DNA of 64,000 nucleotides from Thermoplasmata archaeon. Its GTDB lineage: Archaea > Thermoplasmatota > Thermoplasmata > Thermoplasmatales > Thermoplasmataceae. The first letter of the stretch is position 1. Each line of letters opens with the position of its first letter. The stretch is taken from NCBI GenBank assembly GCA_021846695.1, contig JAJZWN010000001.1, positions 1 to 64,000 of the forward strand. The letters are read 5' to 3'. Shown here piece by piece: positions 31,226-40,808 of the stretch. The notes under the pieces are model-generated. The model was not told the DNA's origin. It saw only the letters and a program-made list of their open reading frames with translations, and did no database searches. The translations under genes and the position numbers were made by a program.

Positions 31226-32478
31226 TTTAACACCGCGGACATGGCATCTACAGTTGCCCGGAAATCGTTCTCATCGTGGGCGAAGCTTATAAATTCTGTT
31301 TCAAATTGGCTTGGCGGGAAGAAAATTCCTCTTTCCAGAAGACCATGGAACATTTTATTGAATTTAGCCGTATCTGACCGGGTTGCTGTACTGTAATCTG
31401 TAACATTTTTTTTGTTGAAGAATATCTGGAACATTGAATAGCATCTATTTACAACAGCATTTATTCCGTATTCACTTACCATTGAATTTAGTTCTTTCTC
31501 AAGTCTTGCAGCGTAGCCATTTATTTGTGAATAATCCTTTGCCTTTAATATATCAAGTGTGGCAATTCCTGCGGCCATGGTAAGGGGATTGCCGGAAAAG
31601 GTGCCTGCTTCATACACATTTCCTGCTGGAGCAATTTTCTCCATTATATCTTTCCTTCCGCCGAACATTCCAACTGGGGCACCCCCACCAATTATTTTAC
31701 CCATAGTCGTGATATCAGGCTTTATTCCTATTATATCCTGATACCCGCTAAAGGCAAATCTGAATCCTGTAATAACCTCATCAAATATGAGCAGGGATGA
31801 GTATTTTTCAGTTATTTCCCTGAGAGATTTTAAAAAATCCTTTTCTGGATTAACAACGCCTATGTTTCCAAGAACAGGTTCTGTTATTACTGCAGCTATG
31901 TCATTTCCATATTCTCTGAACAATTTTTCTATGCTTTCAGTATCATTATACTGCCCAACTAGAACTGTTCTGGAAACTTCCTCTGGAACGCCGGAAGAGG
32001 ATGGGACACCGAATGTCATTGTTCCACTTCCGGATTTTATCAGGGCATAATCATGGGCACCGTGGTATCCTCCCTCCATTTTCAGTATATATTTTTTTCC
32101 TGTGAAGCCCCTGGCCACCCTTATGGCATGCATTGTTGCCTCTGTTCCGGAGTTGGTGAAACGAAGCATGTCTATTGATTTGACAGCATTTTTTATTATT
32201 TTCCCCAATTTGATTTCGTTTTCAGTAAGGGACCCGAAAAGAATGCCCCGATCTACCTGCTCCTTTATTTTCATTCCAACCTCAGGATTTGCATGGCCAA
32301 GTATCATGGGGCCGAATCCCATTGAATAATCTATATATTCTTTGCCATTAACGTCTATGGCCCTGGAACCTCTGGCCTGCTGAAACATTACAGGCTCAGG
32401 TGAATAGTATCTAACCGGAGAATTTACGCCCATTGGAAATATCTCCATAGCCTCTTTAAATAAATCTGATGACTTCAT
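31216..32478 (-). CDS. hemL: Glutamate-1-semialdehyde 2,1-aminomutase
   Basis: PLP enzyme forming 5-aminolevulinate by the C5 route. Conserved sequence includes [66 protein letters not shown] and the PLP lysine in [14 protein letters not shown] near residue 260. 420 residues. It is first in the hem operon; hemA and hemB are not in the window. The heme made feeds the oxidase operon at 55-60 kb. Confidence 0.95.
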   Translation of the reverse strand: MKSSDLFKEAMEIFPMGVNSPVRYYSPEPVMFQQARGSRAIDVNGKEYIDYSMGFGPMILGHANPEVGMKIKEQVDRGILFGSLTENEIKLGKIIKNAVKSIDMLRFTNSGTEATMHAIRVARGFTGKKYILKMEGGYHGAHDYALIKSGSGTMTFGVPSSSGVPEEVSRTVLVGQYNDTESIEKLFREYGNDIAAVITEPVLGNIGVVNPEKDFLKSLREITEKYSSLLIFDEVITGFRFAFSGYQDIIGIKPDITTMGKIIGGGAPVGMFGGRKDIMEKIAPAGNVYEAGTFSGNPLTMAAGIATLDILKAKDYSQINGYAARLEKELNSMVSEYGINAVVNRCYSMFQIFFNKKNVTDYSTATRSDTAKFNKMFHGLLERGIFFPPSQFETEFISFAHDENDFRATVDAMSAVLKCL

Positions 32479-32683
32479 ACTTCTACATTAGTTTTAAGGA
32501 TTTATGCTTTTATACATCTGGTTTTACAGGTCTCTTTCAGTTTTCTGATTATAATAGTTTAACTGACCACCTGGCTGGTATGTTTCGTTTGTTATGTATA
32601 ATAATGTCTGACATATTATTTACTAAAAAATAAATTTTTTACTTAAAATGAAAGGGTAATATATACAAGTCATATATCTATGT

Positions 32684-33022
32684 ATGTCAGACAAAGAGGA
32701 TAATTCAATAATGTATGTAATAGCATATTTAATTCCGATTCTCACAGGAATTTTTGTATACATATTTTATGGGGAAAATAAAAGACTGAAATTTAATGCT
32801 GTGCAGTCCATAAGCCTTGGTATTGCTATAATTATACTGGATGTAATTTTCTATTTAATTTCATTTTCTATACTGGCTCCTGTTTCATATATATCGGATA
32901 TTATTGGCATTCTTCTATGGATCTATGGACTCTATATTGGGTATAAGGCATCTCTGGGAACTGATATATACATACCATACATAGGAGAATATGCGGCCCG
33001 TTTGAGTGGTCTAAACAGATAA
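32684..33022 (+). CDS. Small membrane protein, DUF4870/Tic20-like
   Basis: A 112-residue protein with three to four hydrophobic helices. The segment YLIPILTGIFVYIFYGENKRLKFNAVQSISLG matches the DUF4870/Tic20-like pattern (helix, charged turn, then FHA-QS-type motif). The function of archaeal members is unknown. It is monocistronic, with TATA-like AATATATACAAG about 20-30 bases before the ATG. Confidence 0.6.
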   Translation: MSDKEDNSIMYVIAYLIPILTGIFVYIFYGENKRLKFNAVQSISLGIAIIILDVIFYLISFSILAPVSYISDIIGILLWIYGLYIGYKASLGTDIYIPYIGEYAARLSGLNR

Positions 33023-33186
33023 AAGAAAAGAAGTCGCTTTTGCCCATCATTTATTTATAGAGAGAAGTTTGAAACATTTTATTTTTAAAATGAATTATTT
33101 TGTATATCTATTATGAGTATTCAATTAAATTATCTTGAAAATACATAATAAATACTGAATATGTGCTAGAAAATTATAAAATCTAT

Positions 33187-34149
33187 TTATTCATTTAATT
33201 TTTTGGCGAGATAGGGGAGCGACTCTTCGTAGCGTGGGGTATTATAGAAATGACCCCCGTTGAATTCCTGATATGAATGGTTGATACCCAGTGTTTTCAT
33301 TTTATCATGTAATGTACGCATTCCCATAAAGAGACTGTATTCATCTTTTGTTCCAACATCCATGTATATTGCCTTCAATTTTTTCAGATTGTCAGCCCTG
33401 AATTCAACGTTTCTAACAGGATCGTATTCCGACCACTTCTTCCAGATATCCTCACGGAACATTCCGGTATCCATATTGAATGGAAGTTCTGGTTTGCCAT
33501 TTTCAGTATCATAGGAATAAAATGCAGACATGCCGATTATGTTGAGTGCCCTTATCTCTTCATCCTTGAGGTCGTCTTTTCTGGACTTTTCCTCAAGATA
33601 ATTCTGCACAGAGGTGCCGTACAATTCACGATATGCAACAGGGATATCCGGTATATACACGTATTCGAACCCACTATCTCCGAAATGATTGGCAAAACCG
33701 CTGATAATGTCTGGGTGATTGGATGCAAGTGTGTAAGACCCGAAACCGCCGGAAGATTTCCCGAAGAGTCCTACATTTCCGGTTTTATATTTTTCTGATA
33801 TAAATGGTATTATTTCTTTAATTATGAAATCTTCATAGTTTCCTGCGCCAGGAGAATTTATGTACTGGTTCACATGGTACTTAGTTGAAAAATCAGGATT
33901 TATAATAACAGAGTTTTCCAGCATATTTTTACTGTAAAGCTTCTTCAAAACCTGGGAAAATCTATTATTGAGCTTTGGAGTTCCATTCAATCCAGCAAGC
34001 TCAATCAAAAGCGGTGCGTCCTTCACCGGCCTGTCAGGATGGAATACAAGTATCTTACGTTCAATCGGATCTCCAAGAGGATTCCATTTGAGTGCATTGC
34101 TATTTATTTCTACTAGTTCGGCCTCAAGTGTCATGTATGTTAATCGCAC
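33187..34149 (-). CDS. Alpha/beta-hydrolase, putative esterase
   Basis: Esterase-D-like hydrolase of 320 residues. The catalytic triad appears as Ser in GLFGKSSGGFGSY near residue 133, Asp in YMDVGTKDEYS near residue 262, and His in GGHFYNTPRYEESLPYL near residue 298. The oxyanion region is LLIELAGLNGTPKL. No signal peptide is visible, so it is likely cytoplasmic. The substrate is unknown. It is monocistronic, followed downstream by about 160 bases of AT-rich spacer. Confidence 0.8.
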   Translation of the reverse strand: MRLTYMTLEAELVEINSNALKWNPLGDPIERKILVFHPDRPVKDAPLLIELAGLNGTPKLNNRFSQVLKKLYSKNMLENSVIINPDFSTKYHVNQYINSPGAGNYEDFIIKEIIPFISEKYKTGNVGLFGKSSGGFGSYTLASNHPDIISGFANHFGDSGFEYVYIPDIPVAYRELYGTSVQNYLEEKSRKDDLKDEEIRALNIIGMSAFYSYDTENGKPELPFNMDTGMFREDIWKKWSEYDPVRNVEFRADNLKKLKAIYMDVGTKDEYSLFMGMRTLHDKMKTLGINHSYQEFNGGHFYNTPRYEESLPYLAKKLNE

Positions 34150-34278
34150 AGGAATACTTACGTTTAACTTTAAAATCTTGGGATGCCATGGCCCATCTGT
34201 AATTGTAACTCTATGATTTATTATTTACTCGGTAATTTATTATATGATCTGAAAGTTCATTACTCACATTCTAACATG

Positions 34279-34557
34279 CTATGTGAAAGGTGAGCCGCCT
34301 CTTGCTAATGCAATGAGGCTTTCTGATTCAAGGACTATGCCTGCCTTAACATACGTACTTATATTTAGACCTGGGGCATTGGCATTCATCTCCACAGGCG
34401 TATATTCCCTTAAACGCCCTGTAGGTACTATATAAAAGCCAAAGATTTAATTCAAGTGCCTATATTATAATATTATTGAAATATATTCTTACAAATATTT
34501 CTATTCCAGAGATTCATCCACACAATAAATTCAGTGGCTTTCTTTCTGGTAAATTGA
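34279..34557 (-). pseudogene. Decayed tnpB remnant C (miniature, internal deletion)
   Basis: Reading leftward from about 34557: QFTRKKATEFIVWMNLWN, stops, then GFYIVPTGRLREYTPVEMN, NAPGLNISTYVKAGIVLESE, SLIALARGGSPFT and TAG at 34279. As in remnant B the N-terminal piece is joined to the C-terminal piece with the catalytic middle missing, and the two copies align from end to end. The left boundary sequence TCAATTTACCAGAAAGAAAG is also shared with remnant A. The rest of the 447-base interval (34150-34278 and 34558-34596) is AT-rich and shows nothing else. Confidence 0.7.
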
Positions 34558-34596
34558 TTTGTAAAAGTATTAAATTCCCTGATCTAATATACTTTT

Positions 34597-35574
34597 ATGA
34601 TACGACCGTGCCTGGCAGTCAGTAAATTTAAAGCAGATTCTACTATCAAACAAGTGCGGGAACAGCATTTGCTCGACAGTGGCTACCAGATTGAGCAATC
34701 TGGAAATACTGTATATGTGCCATTGATTAGGAAGATAGACAATTCAATATATTTCAATTTCAGGACCAGGAAAACAGGAATTGAAAGAATAATAGGTGAT
34801 ATCTCAAAACGGGAAGTAGATACCGAAAAATTGTCCTATATAAGACTTGGAAACTCCCTGATTTTTAAACAAAAGATATCATCAAAAATTGCCAGAATAT
34901 TTGCCAGGATGCCTGGAATAGAAAATATATATTACGAAACGGGAAAGACTACAGGTACTATGAGAAAACCGTCATTGAGGCTGGTATACGGACCTGGGGG
35001 AAATACAAAATTAATGGAATATGGAATTATATACATTATGGATCTTCAGAAGGTTATGTTCTCACCGGGCAATATCAACACAAGGAGCAAGATGCGTTCT
35101 ATCAACCTCTCAGGTTCCACTGTAATAGATATGTTTTGCGGAATAGGCTATTTTTCACTGCAGGTAATGAAAAATAGTATGCCCGGAAGGATGATATGCT
35201 GTGATATTAATCCAGATTCTACATATTACCTTAAGCAAAATATTCTTGCGAACAAAATCAGTTATCAGGTCGACGTTCTCACAGGTGATTCACGTACTGT
35301 GATTCCGTTCATTATTGCAGATTATATAATAATGGGTAATTTCAACAGTCCATATTTTATCAGTGCCGCGCTGATCAGATCACATCCTGGCACTGAAATA
35401 TCCATGCATTATCTTGCAACCGTAGAGAACGTAGGACGACGCGAAGACAGTATAATTGCCATGGCAAGGAAGCTGGGTTTTCTATTAACGTGCAAATCCA
35501 GTTATACCGTGAAATCTGTTGGCCCCAGCTATATTCATGTAAATTCAATATTTAAAGTCGTGCTGGCCCTCTGA
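34597..35574 (+). CDS. Trm5/Taw2-family tRNA methyltransferase or transferase
   Basis: SAM-binding enzyme of the Trm5-TYW2 group, which modifies G37 of tRNA-Phe. A class I fold is visible: YIMDLQKVMFSPGNINTR, then motif I VIDMFCGIGYFSLQV near residue 182, motif II MICCDINPDS and motif IV-like IIMGNFNSP. The MFSPGN form and missing NPPR-like motif favour Taw2 (aminocarboxypropyl transfer for wyosine) over Trm5, but I hold this loosely. 325 residues, with an N-terminal domain longer than a minimal methyltransferase. Confidence 0.75.
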   Translation: MIRPCLAVSKFKADSTIKQVREQHLLDSGYQIEQSGNTVYVPLIRKIDNSIYFNFRTRKTGIERIIGDISKREVDTEKLSYIRLGNSLIFKQKISSKIARIFARMPGIENIYYETGKTTGTMRKPSLRLVYGPGGNTKLMEYGIIYIMDLQKVMFSPGNINTRSKMRSINLSGSTVIDMFCGIGYFSLQVMKNSMPGRMICCDINPDSTYYLKQNILANKISYQVDVLTGDSRTVIPFIIADYIIMGNFNSPYFISAALIRSHPGTEISMHYLATVENVGRREDSIIAMARKLGFLLTCKSSYTVKSVGPSYIHVNSIFKVVLAL

Positions 35575-35610
35575 GCAAAAATTAATAAAGGTACTAATGA
35601 TCTTATTTTT

Positions 35611-36069
35611 ATGCCTGACCGCATGGACATTAGTTTCATTGATGCTGTATCGCTTCTGCTACGGATCCTACTCCTTATTGCCTTCGGAGCGGTAATTCTG
35701 CATATGTTTATTGGAATGTATTATGCTGTACTCGGCGCAGTGAGTAACCCTGCATCCACCGAAAGCGCTATTTATAATTTTATTGACATTATAGTTGAGG
35801 ATTCACTTCTTGCTGTTGTTATATTTGAGATCTATGAAAGCATAATACAGTTTTTCCGCGGGGAGGGCGATACCATACTTTACATTATAAATGCAGCCAT
35901 ATCCTTTACTGCCAGGGAGATAATCCTTACTATTTTTGCTGCACACGTATTCGAGCTGGTAAATACCTATGAACTGATGGGATTTTCCGCACTTATTCTT
36001 GCACTTGCTGGAACAAGGTATCTGTTTATACTGGCAGATAAGAATAAAAAACCTGCAAAACTTCAATAA
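35611..36069 (+). CDS. PsiE-like membrane protein
   Basis: A 152-residue protein with four hydrophobic helices (about 13-38, 58-77, 86-107, 119-140). The arrangement IYNFIDIIVEDSLLAVVIFEIYESIIQFF followed by AISFTAREIILTIFA is like the phosphate-starvation-inducible PsiE family (PF06146). No catalytic residues are visible and the function is unknown. It lies between the Trm5/Taw2 gene and the LSm operon. Confidence 0.6.
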   Translation: MPDRMDISFIDAVSLLLRILLLIAFGAVILHMFIGMYYAVLGAVSNPASTESAIYNFIDIIVEDSLLAVVIFEIYESIIQFFRGEGDTILYIINAAISFTAREIILTIFAAHVFELVNTYELMGFSALILALAGTRYLFILADKNKKPAKLQ

Positions 36070-36144
36070 TGGCATAAAAGTTATTATATTATTTTCTAAT
36101 CACCATCTTGAATAATGGTAAAAACATTAAACTGGTGATAATAA

Positions 36145-36399
36145 ATGGTAAATAATAATAGAACAGGCTATGTTCCAAAACCCATGGAAACATTAAAAAA
36201 TTCATTATCAAAAAACATAATGATAGACGTCAGGGGAAACAGAACATATTCAGGTGTACTCGAGGGATATGACATATACATGAATTTAGTGTTGAAAAAC
36301 GCAACAGAGACCATAAACAATGAAAATAAGGGAACGTTCAGCATGATGCTACTTCGTGGGGACAACATAATATTTGTATCACCATCAGGAGGGGAATAA
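36145..36399 (+). CDS. LSm/Sm-like RNA-binding protein, second paralogue
   Basis: Sm-fold protein of 84 residues: [43 protein letters not shown] (Sm1) and [15 protein letters not shown] (Sm2). GTGATAATA precedes the ATG. The pairing with eL37 directly downstream is a conserved archaeal arrangement. It is longer at its N-terminus than the paralogue at 7929. Confidence 0.92.
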   Translation: MVNNNRTGYVPKPMETLKNSLSKNIMIDVRGNRTYSGVLEGYDIYMNLVLKNATETINNENKGTFSMMLLRGDNIIFVSPSGGE

Positions 36400-36400
36400 G

Positions 36401-36565
36401 ATGAGCAATGGAACGTCATCAATGGGAAAGGCAAATAATAAAAAGATTCACATAAGATGCAGAAGATGTGGGCATAATAGCTACAACGTTAGGGAAAAAA
36501 GGTGTTCTTACTGTGGATTTCCTTCCCCGAGAATCAGACATTATAACTGGGCAAAAGCCAAGTGA
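36401..36565 (+). CDS. rpl37e: Large-subunit ribosomal protein eL37
   Basis: Zinc-ribbon ribosomal protein of 54 residues. [22 protein letters not shown] and CSYCGF give the C2-C2 zinc site. The strong AGGAGGGG site seven bases before ATG 36401 fixes the start. The reading frame extends nine codons upstream but that part is in the LSm gene. The purF reading frame overlaps its 3' end. Confidence 0.95.
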   Translation: MSNGTSSMGKANNKKIHIRCRRCGHNSYNVREKRCSYCGFPSPRIRHYNWAKAK

Positions 36566-37910
36566 GGAGTGCGCTGTTGTCGGTTATACCGGTAATGACG
36601 CATTCACCACCATCAACTTTTCTTTGAGGGCCCTGCAACATAGGGGGCAGGAAAGCTCTGGCATAGCTACCTTTGATGGAAAAATCCATATAACCAAGGG
36701 TATGGGGCTTGTTTCAGAAGTTTTTAGAGGAGAGATTTTACCCGGGAGAATAGGAATAGGGCATAACAGATATTCAACTGCCGGGTCCAAGGGTGTTGAA
36801 AATGCAGGGCCCTTTGTCATTTCCTCATCACTCGGATACATAGGTATATCCCATAATGGTGAGATTACAAATGCCCATGACCTGAGGGAGAGACTAAAGG
36901 AAAAGGGGTATATATTTTACAGCTCCAGTGATACCGAAGTACTTCTCACGGAAATTGTCAGCGAAATCGGGAAGTACGGAATTATAGACGGAATCAAAAA
37001 GGCAATGCTGAAGATCAGGGGTGCATATGCCCTGGCGATTCTAATAAACGATGTACTTTATGCTCTTCGGGATCCTTTCGGATTCAGGCCATTGATACTT
37101 GGGAAGACAGAGGGAGGGTATATTATTGCCTCTGAAAGCGCAGCGATAGATACAGTATCAGGAGAAATTATAAGAGATATAGCCCCTGGAGAACTTGTAG
37201 AGGTAAGGGAATCCGGTTACAGGAGTGTCTTTACCGTCGATCATAAAACATCGCACTGCATGTTTGAATACGTTTACTTTGCCAGGCCTGATAGCATAAT
37301 AGACAAAAGAGAGGTATTCGATGTCAGATACAATATAGGGATAAAACTTGCAAAGGAGAATCCGGTTGATGCCGATGTTGTAGTCCCGGTTCCCGACTCC
37401 GGAAGATCTCAGGCTCTGGGGTATTCTGTATATTCTAATATACCCTACAGTGAGGGCTTAATCAAAAACAGGTATTCTGATAGGACATTTATTTTGCCAG
37501 ATCAGAAATCCAGGTACGATGCAATAAAAATAAAGCTCAATACTATTAAATCTGTCATAAAGGGAAAGAGGGTTGTTCTTGTTGATGACAGCATAGTCCG
37601 TGGAAATACCATGAGGCACATAATAAACATACTGAGAAAAGACGGTGCCACGGAAGTTCACGTGCGTGTTGGGTCTCCTCCCATAATAGCACCCTGTTAT
37701 TTCGGTGTTGACATGAAAACCAGCAGTGATTTTATAGCCGGCGGCCATACAATAGAGGAGATAAGAAAGGCAATAAATGCAGATTCATTGGGATATTTAA
37801 CCATAGACGGTTTACGTGAGAGCATCGGCATGAACAACCTCTGTGTCGGATGCCTGACAGGGAACTATCCTGATGAAATTCCAGAGGGTGCCAAGCCAAA
37901 TTATACCTGA
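36513..37910 (+). CDS. purF: Amidophosphoribosyltransferase
   Basis: First committed enzyme of purine synthesis, using glutamine and PRPP. The nucleophile cysteine is in [10 protein letters not shown]; the two glutamates before it match self-cleaving propeptide forms. The glutaminase domain has [12 protein letters not shown] and HNRYSTAG, and the PRPP loop is [17 protein letters not shown]. Four cysteines ([20 protein letters not shown]) fit the 4Fe-4S ligands of Bacillus-type PurF. The start is uncertain: GTG 36513 with AGGTG eight bases upstream gives a 19-residue propeptide, and GTG 36468 is an alternative. Either overlaps rpl37e. Confidence 0.93.
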   Translation: MDFLPRESDIITGQKPSEECAVVGYTGNDAFTTINFSLRALQHRGQESSGIATFDGKIHITKGMGLVSEVFRGEILPGRIGIGHNRYSTAGSKGVENAGPFVISSSLGYIGISHNGEITNAHDLRERLKEKGYIFYSSSDTEVLLTEIVSEIGKYGIIDGIKKAMLKIRGAYALAILINDVLYALRDPFGFRPLILGKTEGGYIIASESAAIDTVSGEIIRDIAPGELVEVRESGYRSVFTVDHKTSHCMFEYVYFARPDSIIDKREVFDVRYNIGIKLAKENPVDADVVVPVPDSGRSQALGYSVYSNIPYSEGLIKNRYSDRTFILPDQKSRYDAIKIKLNTIKSVIKGKRVVLVDDSIVRGNTMRHIINILRKDGATEVHVRVGSPPIIAPCYFGVDMKTSSDFIAGGHTIEEIRKAINADSLGYLTIDGLRESIGMNNLCVGCLTGNYPDEIPEGAKPNYT

Positions 37911-38692
37911 TCCGACATTCTGTTTTTTATCTCAGAAATCATGCTATCTATATTTCCTCCGGTTTTAAAATAATCCATTTTGAGGGTTATGGCCATTTTA
38001 TTGGCTATTGTTCTTGCCACCTTTCCCCTTTTATTTGGTGGAAGTGCGGATAACCCGGGATAATTGAAGATAATTCCGTGCTTTGGTGGTGGAGTACCCT
38101 TTCTCATATGGTTAAAGAAAGCCTTTTCTGCCCCAAGTATCTGCAGTGTTCCGGATGGGTATTTCACAAGATTTTTAAGGCTTCCGGCCTTAAGAAGAAA
38201 ATCAAGAGAGAGCCCGGGGCCTATAAGATGAACGGTACTGGGCATATAGTCTTCAATTTCATTTCGGAGATAGGTGTCCAGATAGGCCCTGAAAGCACAT
38301 AATGATGAACCCATCTCAGCAGCCCGACCATCCACCTCATTTAATCCCGCATTCTTGAGCCTTGAAAAGTAAAGGCAAGGATCATTGCTGTATTTTATAT
38401 CCAGGAGTGTGTAAATAGACACAAGTTTTTCAAGATAGATATTGATAATGCTATCTATTTCCTTTCTCACAGAATACATTTTAATTATATACTGATCATG
38501 TGAAAACTCAGAATTTATTCTTTCCTTTTCGTATTTTAGCAGGAGGTCTCTTAAATCTGGGATTCTTTCTGAACATGTCTCTTCCGTTTCTGGGATTCTT
38601 CCGTTCCTCAGGCTCTCGAATATGTTCATGTAATCTTTTTCCAGGTTTCTGTACAGGTATATTTTTTTGTTTATTATCTTTCCGTACCACAT
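37901..38692 (-). CDS. nop5: Nop5 (Nop56/58 family), short form
   Basis: Scaffold of C/D-box sRNPs that guide 2'-O-methylation. The NOP domain is complete: IGPGLSLDFLLKAGSLKNLVKYPSGTLQILGAEKAFF then RKGTPPPKHGIIFNYPGLSALPPNKRGKVARTIANKMA. About 263 residues makes it shorter than the usual 370-400, since the N-terminal domain is reduced and no charged C-terminal tail is present. I start at ATG 38692, with GGAG six bases upstream. This overlaps cbf5 by 185 bases in another frame. The usual partner fibrillarin is not adjacent. Confidence 0.87.
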   Translation of the reverse strand: MWYGKIINKKIYLYRNLEKDYMNIFESLRNGRIPETEETCSERIPDLRDLLLKYEKERINSEFSHDQYIIKMYSVRKEIDSIINIYLEKLVSIYTLLDIKYSNDPCLYFSRLKNAGLNEVDGRAAEMGSSLCAFRAYLDTYLRNEIEDYMPSTVHLIGPGLSLDFLLKAGSLKNLVKYPSGTLQILGAEKAFFNHMRKGTPPPKHGIIFNYPGLSALPPNKRGKVARTIANKMAITLKMDYFKTGGNIDSMISEIKNRMSDQV

Positions 38693-39563
38693 TATTTTCT
38701 CCATATTTATCACTCAGTATACCATCAAGGTCAATTGTCTTTAGATCATTAAGTTCATCCACCAGCATCGTCCCATAGGCAATAAGATCATTGCTATCAG
38801 TGTATATGGCAACCCTGCTCCCCTTGTGGAATTCTCCTACTATGGCCTTTATTCCGGCAGGATATATATCTGATCCATGCATAATATTTTTAACTGCTGT
38901 ATTTTTAACTATAACCTTAGGTGATTCTGAAAAAACGAAATCCATGGGAATTACCATGCTATTGAATAATGATGGATTCCCTTCCCTCTTAATAACAGCC
39001 GCATCGCTGAGTTCCTGAAGTGTGTGCATCTGGGTTTCATTAAAATCACCTGTGGAGAGCCTTCTGAGGTCTGCCATCTGTGCGCCGGTCCCGATTACGT
39101 ACCCCATATCGGTGCAGAGGGTTCGGATATATGTACCTGACTCACATTTAACTCTGAATAATATCAGTTTATCAGCAATTTCAAGTATATCCATACTGTA
39201 TATGGTACGCTCCCTGACCTGCCTGGAAACTGCGGATCTCACAGGAGGAAGCTGGTATATTTTCCCGGTAAATTCGTTAAAAACCCTTTCGATAGTCCCC
39301 CTATCTGCCTGAGAATACAATCTCATTACCGATATATATTCCTTGGATTTTTCATGAACTATATCTATAAGTTTTGTAGCCTTTCCCAGAGCCATAACCA
39401 GTACGCCAGACACACCTGGATCAAGGGTGCCAATGTGTCCCACCCGTTTTTCTCCTGTGATGTCCCTGATCCATGAGTCTACCTGATGGCTTGTAGGCCC
39501 CTTGGGCTTATCAATTACTATAAATCCGTTTATTTCGTCTTTATTTAATCCTGAAGTGTACAT
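38508..39563 (-). CDS. cbf5: rRNA pseudouridine synthase Cbf5 (TruB family)
   Basis: Catalytic subunit of H/ACA sRNPs. The catalytic Asp is in GHIGTLDPGVSGVLVMALG near residue 48, with INGFIVIDKPKGPTSHQV before it and ESGTYIRTLCTDMGYVIG after. A PUA domain follows (about residues 215-290). The C-terminus is an extra basic tail of about 50 residues (PGKRLHEHIREPEERKNPRNGRD and a Lys/Arg-rich end). That tail is the part overlapping nop5. 351 residues. Confidence 0.93.
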   Translation of the reverse strand: MYTSGLNKDEINGFIVIDKPKGPTSHQVDSWIRDITGEKRVGHIGTLDPGVSGVLVMALGKATKLIDIVHEKSKEYISVMRLYSQADRGTIERVFNEFTGKIYQLPPVRSAVSRQVRERTIYSMDILEIADKLILFRVKCESGTYIRTLCTDMGYVIGTGAQMADLRRLSTGDFNETQMHTLQELSDAAVIKREGNPSLFNSMVIPMDFVFSESPKVIVKNTAVKNIMHGSDIYPAGIKAIVGEFHKGSRVAIYTDSNDLIAYGTMLVDELNDLKTIDLDGILSDKYGENNVVRKDNKQKNIPVQKPGKRLHEHIREPEERKNPRNGRDMFRKNPRFKRPPAKIRKGKNKF

Positions 39564-39590
39564 AATTTATACTCTATTGTAAATCTGATT

Positions 39591-40127
39591 TTAATCTTTG
39601 TTTTTGACCTGTGTATTGCTTATGTAGTTCATAAGCCATTCTACTATGGTTTCGGGTGTAAAATCATCTGTGTCTACAATATAATCATAATAGCTGAATA
39701 CTCTGTAATCCAGTCCGTAAAATTCCATATAACGTAAAATTTCAGACCTTGATCTGGCCAGTATGTGTTTCTCATCGGTACCTGCGTCCCTTTCCATTAA
39801 TCTCCTGCTTCTAACACAAAAAGAGGTATCGAGATATATTTTAACTGCAATTGCTTCCCGGTATGCCAGAACTCCAGAAAGCCTGGATTCCATAACTATA
39901 TTATCATGATTTTTCATGAAATCTAGAATCATTTTGTCCTGATCGAGGTCAATTTCAGGGTGTTTTTCTGCATAGCCACTGAAATCAAGGAGGCTCATGC
40001 CGTATTCTTCCGCCTTTTTCCTAAAAAAATATCCTCCAGAAAAAAATTGGTAATTAAGTTTTTCGGCAAGCAATTTGCCAACTGTTGTTTTACCCGATCC
40101 GGATTCGCCACTGATAGTTACTATCAT
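39591..40127 (-). CDS. cmk: Archaeal cytidylate kinase
   Basis: P-loop kinase (ISGESGSGKTTVGKLLAEKL) of the CMP-kinase branch found in the archaeal spc cluster. FFSGGYFFRKKAEEYGMSLLDF is the NMP-binding region, and LMERDAGTDEKHI belongs to the lid. 178 residues. It overlaps the upstream Oxa1-superfamily gene by four bases. Confidence 0.92.
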   Translation of the reverse strand: MIVTISGESGSGKTTVGKLLAEKLNYQFFSGGYFFRKKAEEYGMSLLDFSGYAEKHPEIDLDQDKMILDFMKNHDNIVMESRLSGVLAYREAIAVKIYLDTSFCVRSRRLMERDAGTDEKHILARSRSEILRYMEFYGLDYRVFSYYDYIVDTDDFTPETIVEWLMNYISNTQVKNKD

Positions 40128-40807
40128 ATTGATTGCGCCGTATCCTCATCAATTTTCCTGAGCTTGTATGTAAAGTCAACATACTTCATAATCATGGTGA
40201 CGAAGTACCCGACTGCAAGATTACCCAGTGTATACAGGGCCATCCAGAGTGGCATAATGTATATCTTCGATGTGACTATGTTGAGATTTAAATCCCATGG
40301 CATGGACACATACTGATAATGTATAGTAAGCATGAAGACATAAAGCCAGATAAATATCAGGAAGAAGAATATTTCAGTAACCATTAACGGCTTCATTGTG
40401 TTCATTGAAAGTGCGGCCTGATCCATCTGTCTCTGCATCTGCATCTTCTGAAGTTTTTGTTGTCTTGTGCGGTCACCTGATCTGTATGCTTCCCTCATTG
40501 CCTTGGAATAGGCCTTGCTGATCATCTGCATTTTTCCCATCTTGAGCCAGTCCGTAAAGAAATATCTCGGAATTGATGAGATTAGACCAAGGATAATGCC
40601 TGTAAGCATAAGTGTTAATATTGGGAGTTTATAGTTGAATCCGAGAAGTGGCATGAAAGCATAATTTAGATAATGCCCAAGAGGATTTCTGATGGAGGGA
40701 TCACTTATGATGAAAATTAGACCAAGCCCTGCAAACATAAAGATAAACTCTATCATCATAAACTTCGTCATCTGTGGATTCTGTGCTGGTCTATTACCCT
40801 GTTGCAT
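40124..40807 (-). CDS. Oxa1/EMC3/TMCO1-family membrane insertase-like protein (DUF106)
   Basis: Membrane protein with three or four helices and a cytoplasmic coiled-coil: FFTDWLKMGKMQMISKAYSKAMREAYRSGD and a Met/Gln-rich helix KMQMQRQMDQAALS. This is the DUF106 pattern, a member of the Oxa1 superfamily with roles in membrane protein insertion. 227 residues. Its usual place after secY and adkA is kept, consistent with work alongside the SecY translocon. Confidence 0.85.
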   Translation of the reverse strand: MQQGNRPAQNPQMTKFMMIEFIFMFAGLGLIFIISDPSIRNPLGHYLNYAFMPLLGFNYKLPILTLMLTGIILGLISSIPRYFFTDWLKMGKMQMISKAYSKAMREAYRSGDRTRQQKLQKMQMQRQMDQAALSMNTMKPLMVTEIFFFLIFIWLYVFMLTIHYQYVSMPWDLNLNIVTSKIYIMPLWMALYTLGNLAVGYFVTMIMKYVDFTYKLRKIDEDTAQSI

Positions 40808-40808
40808 T

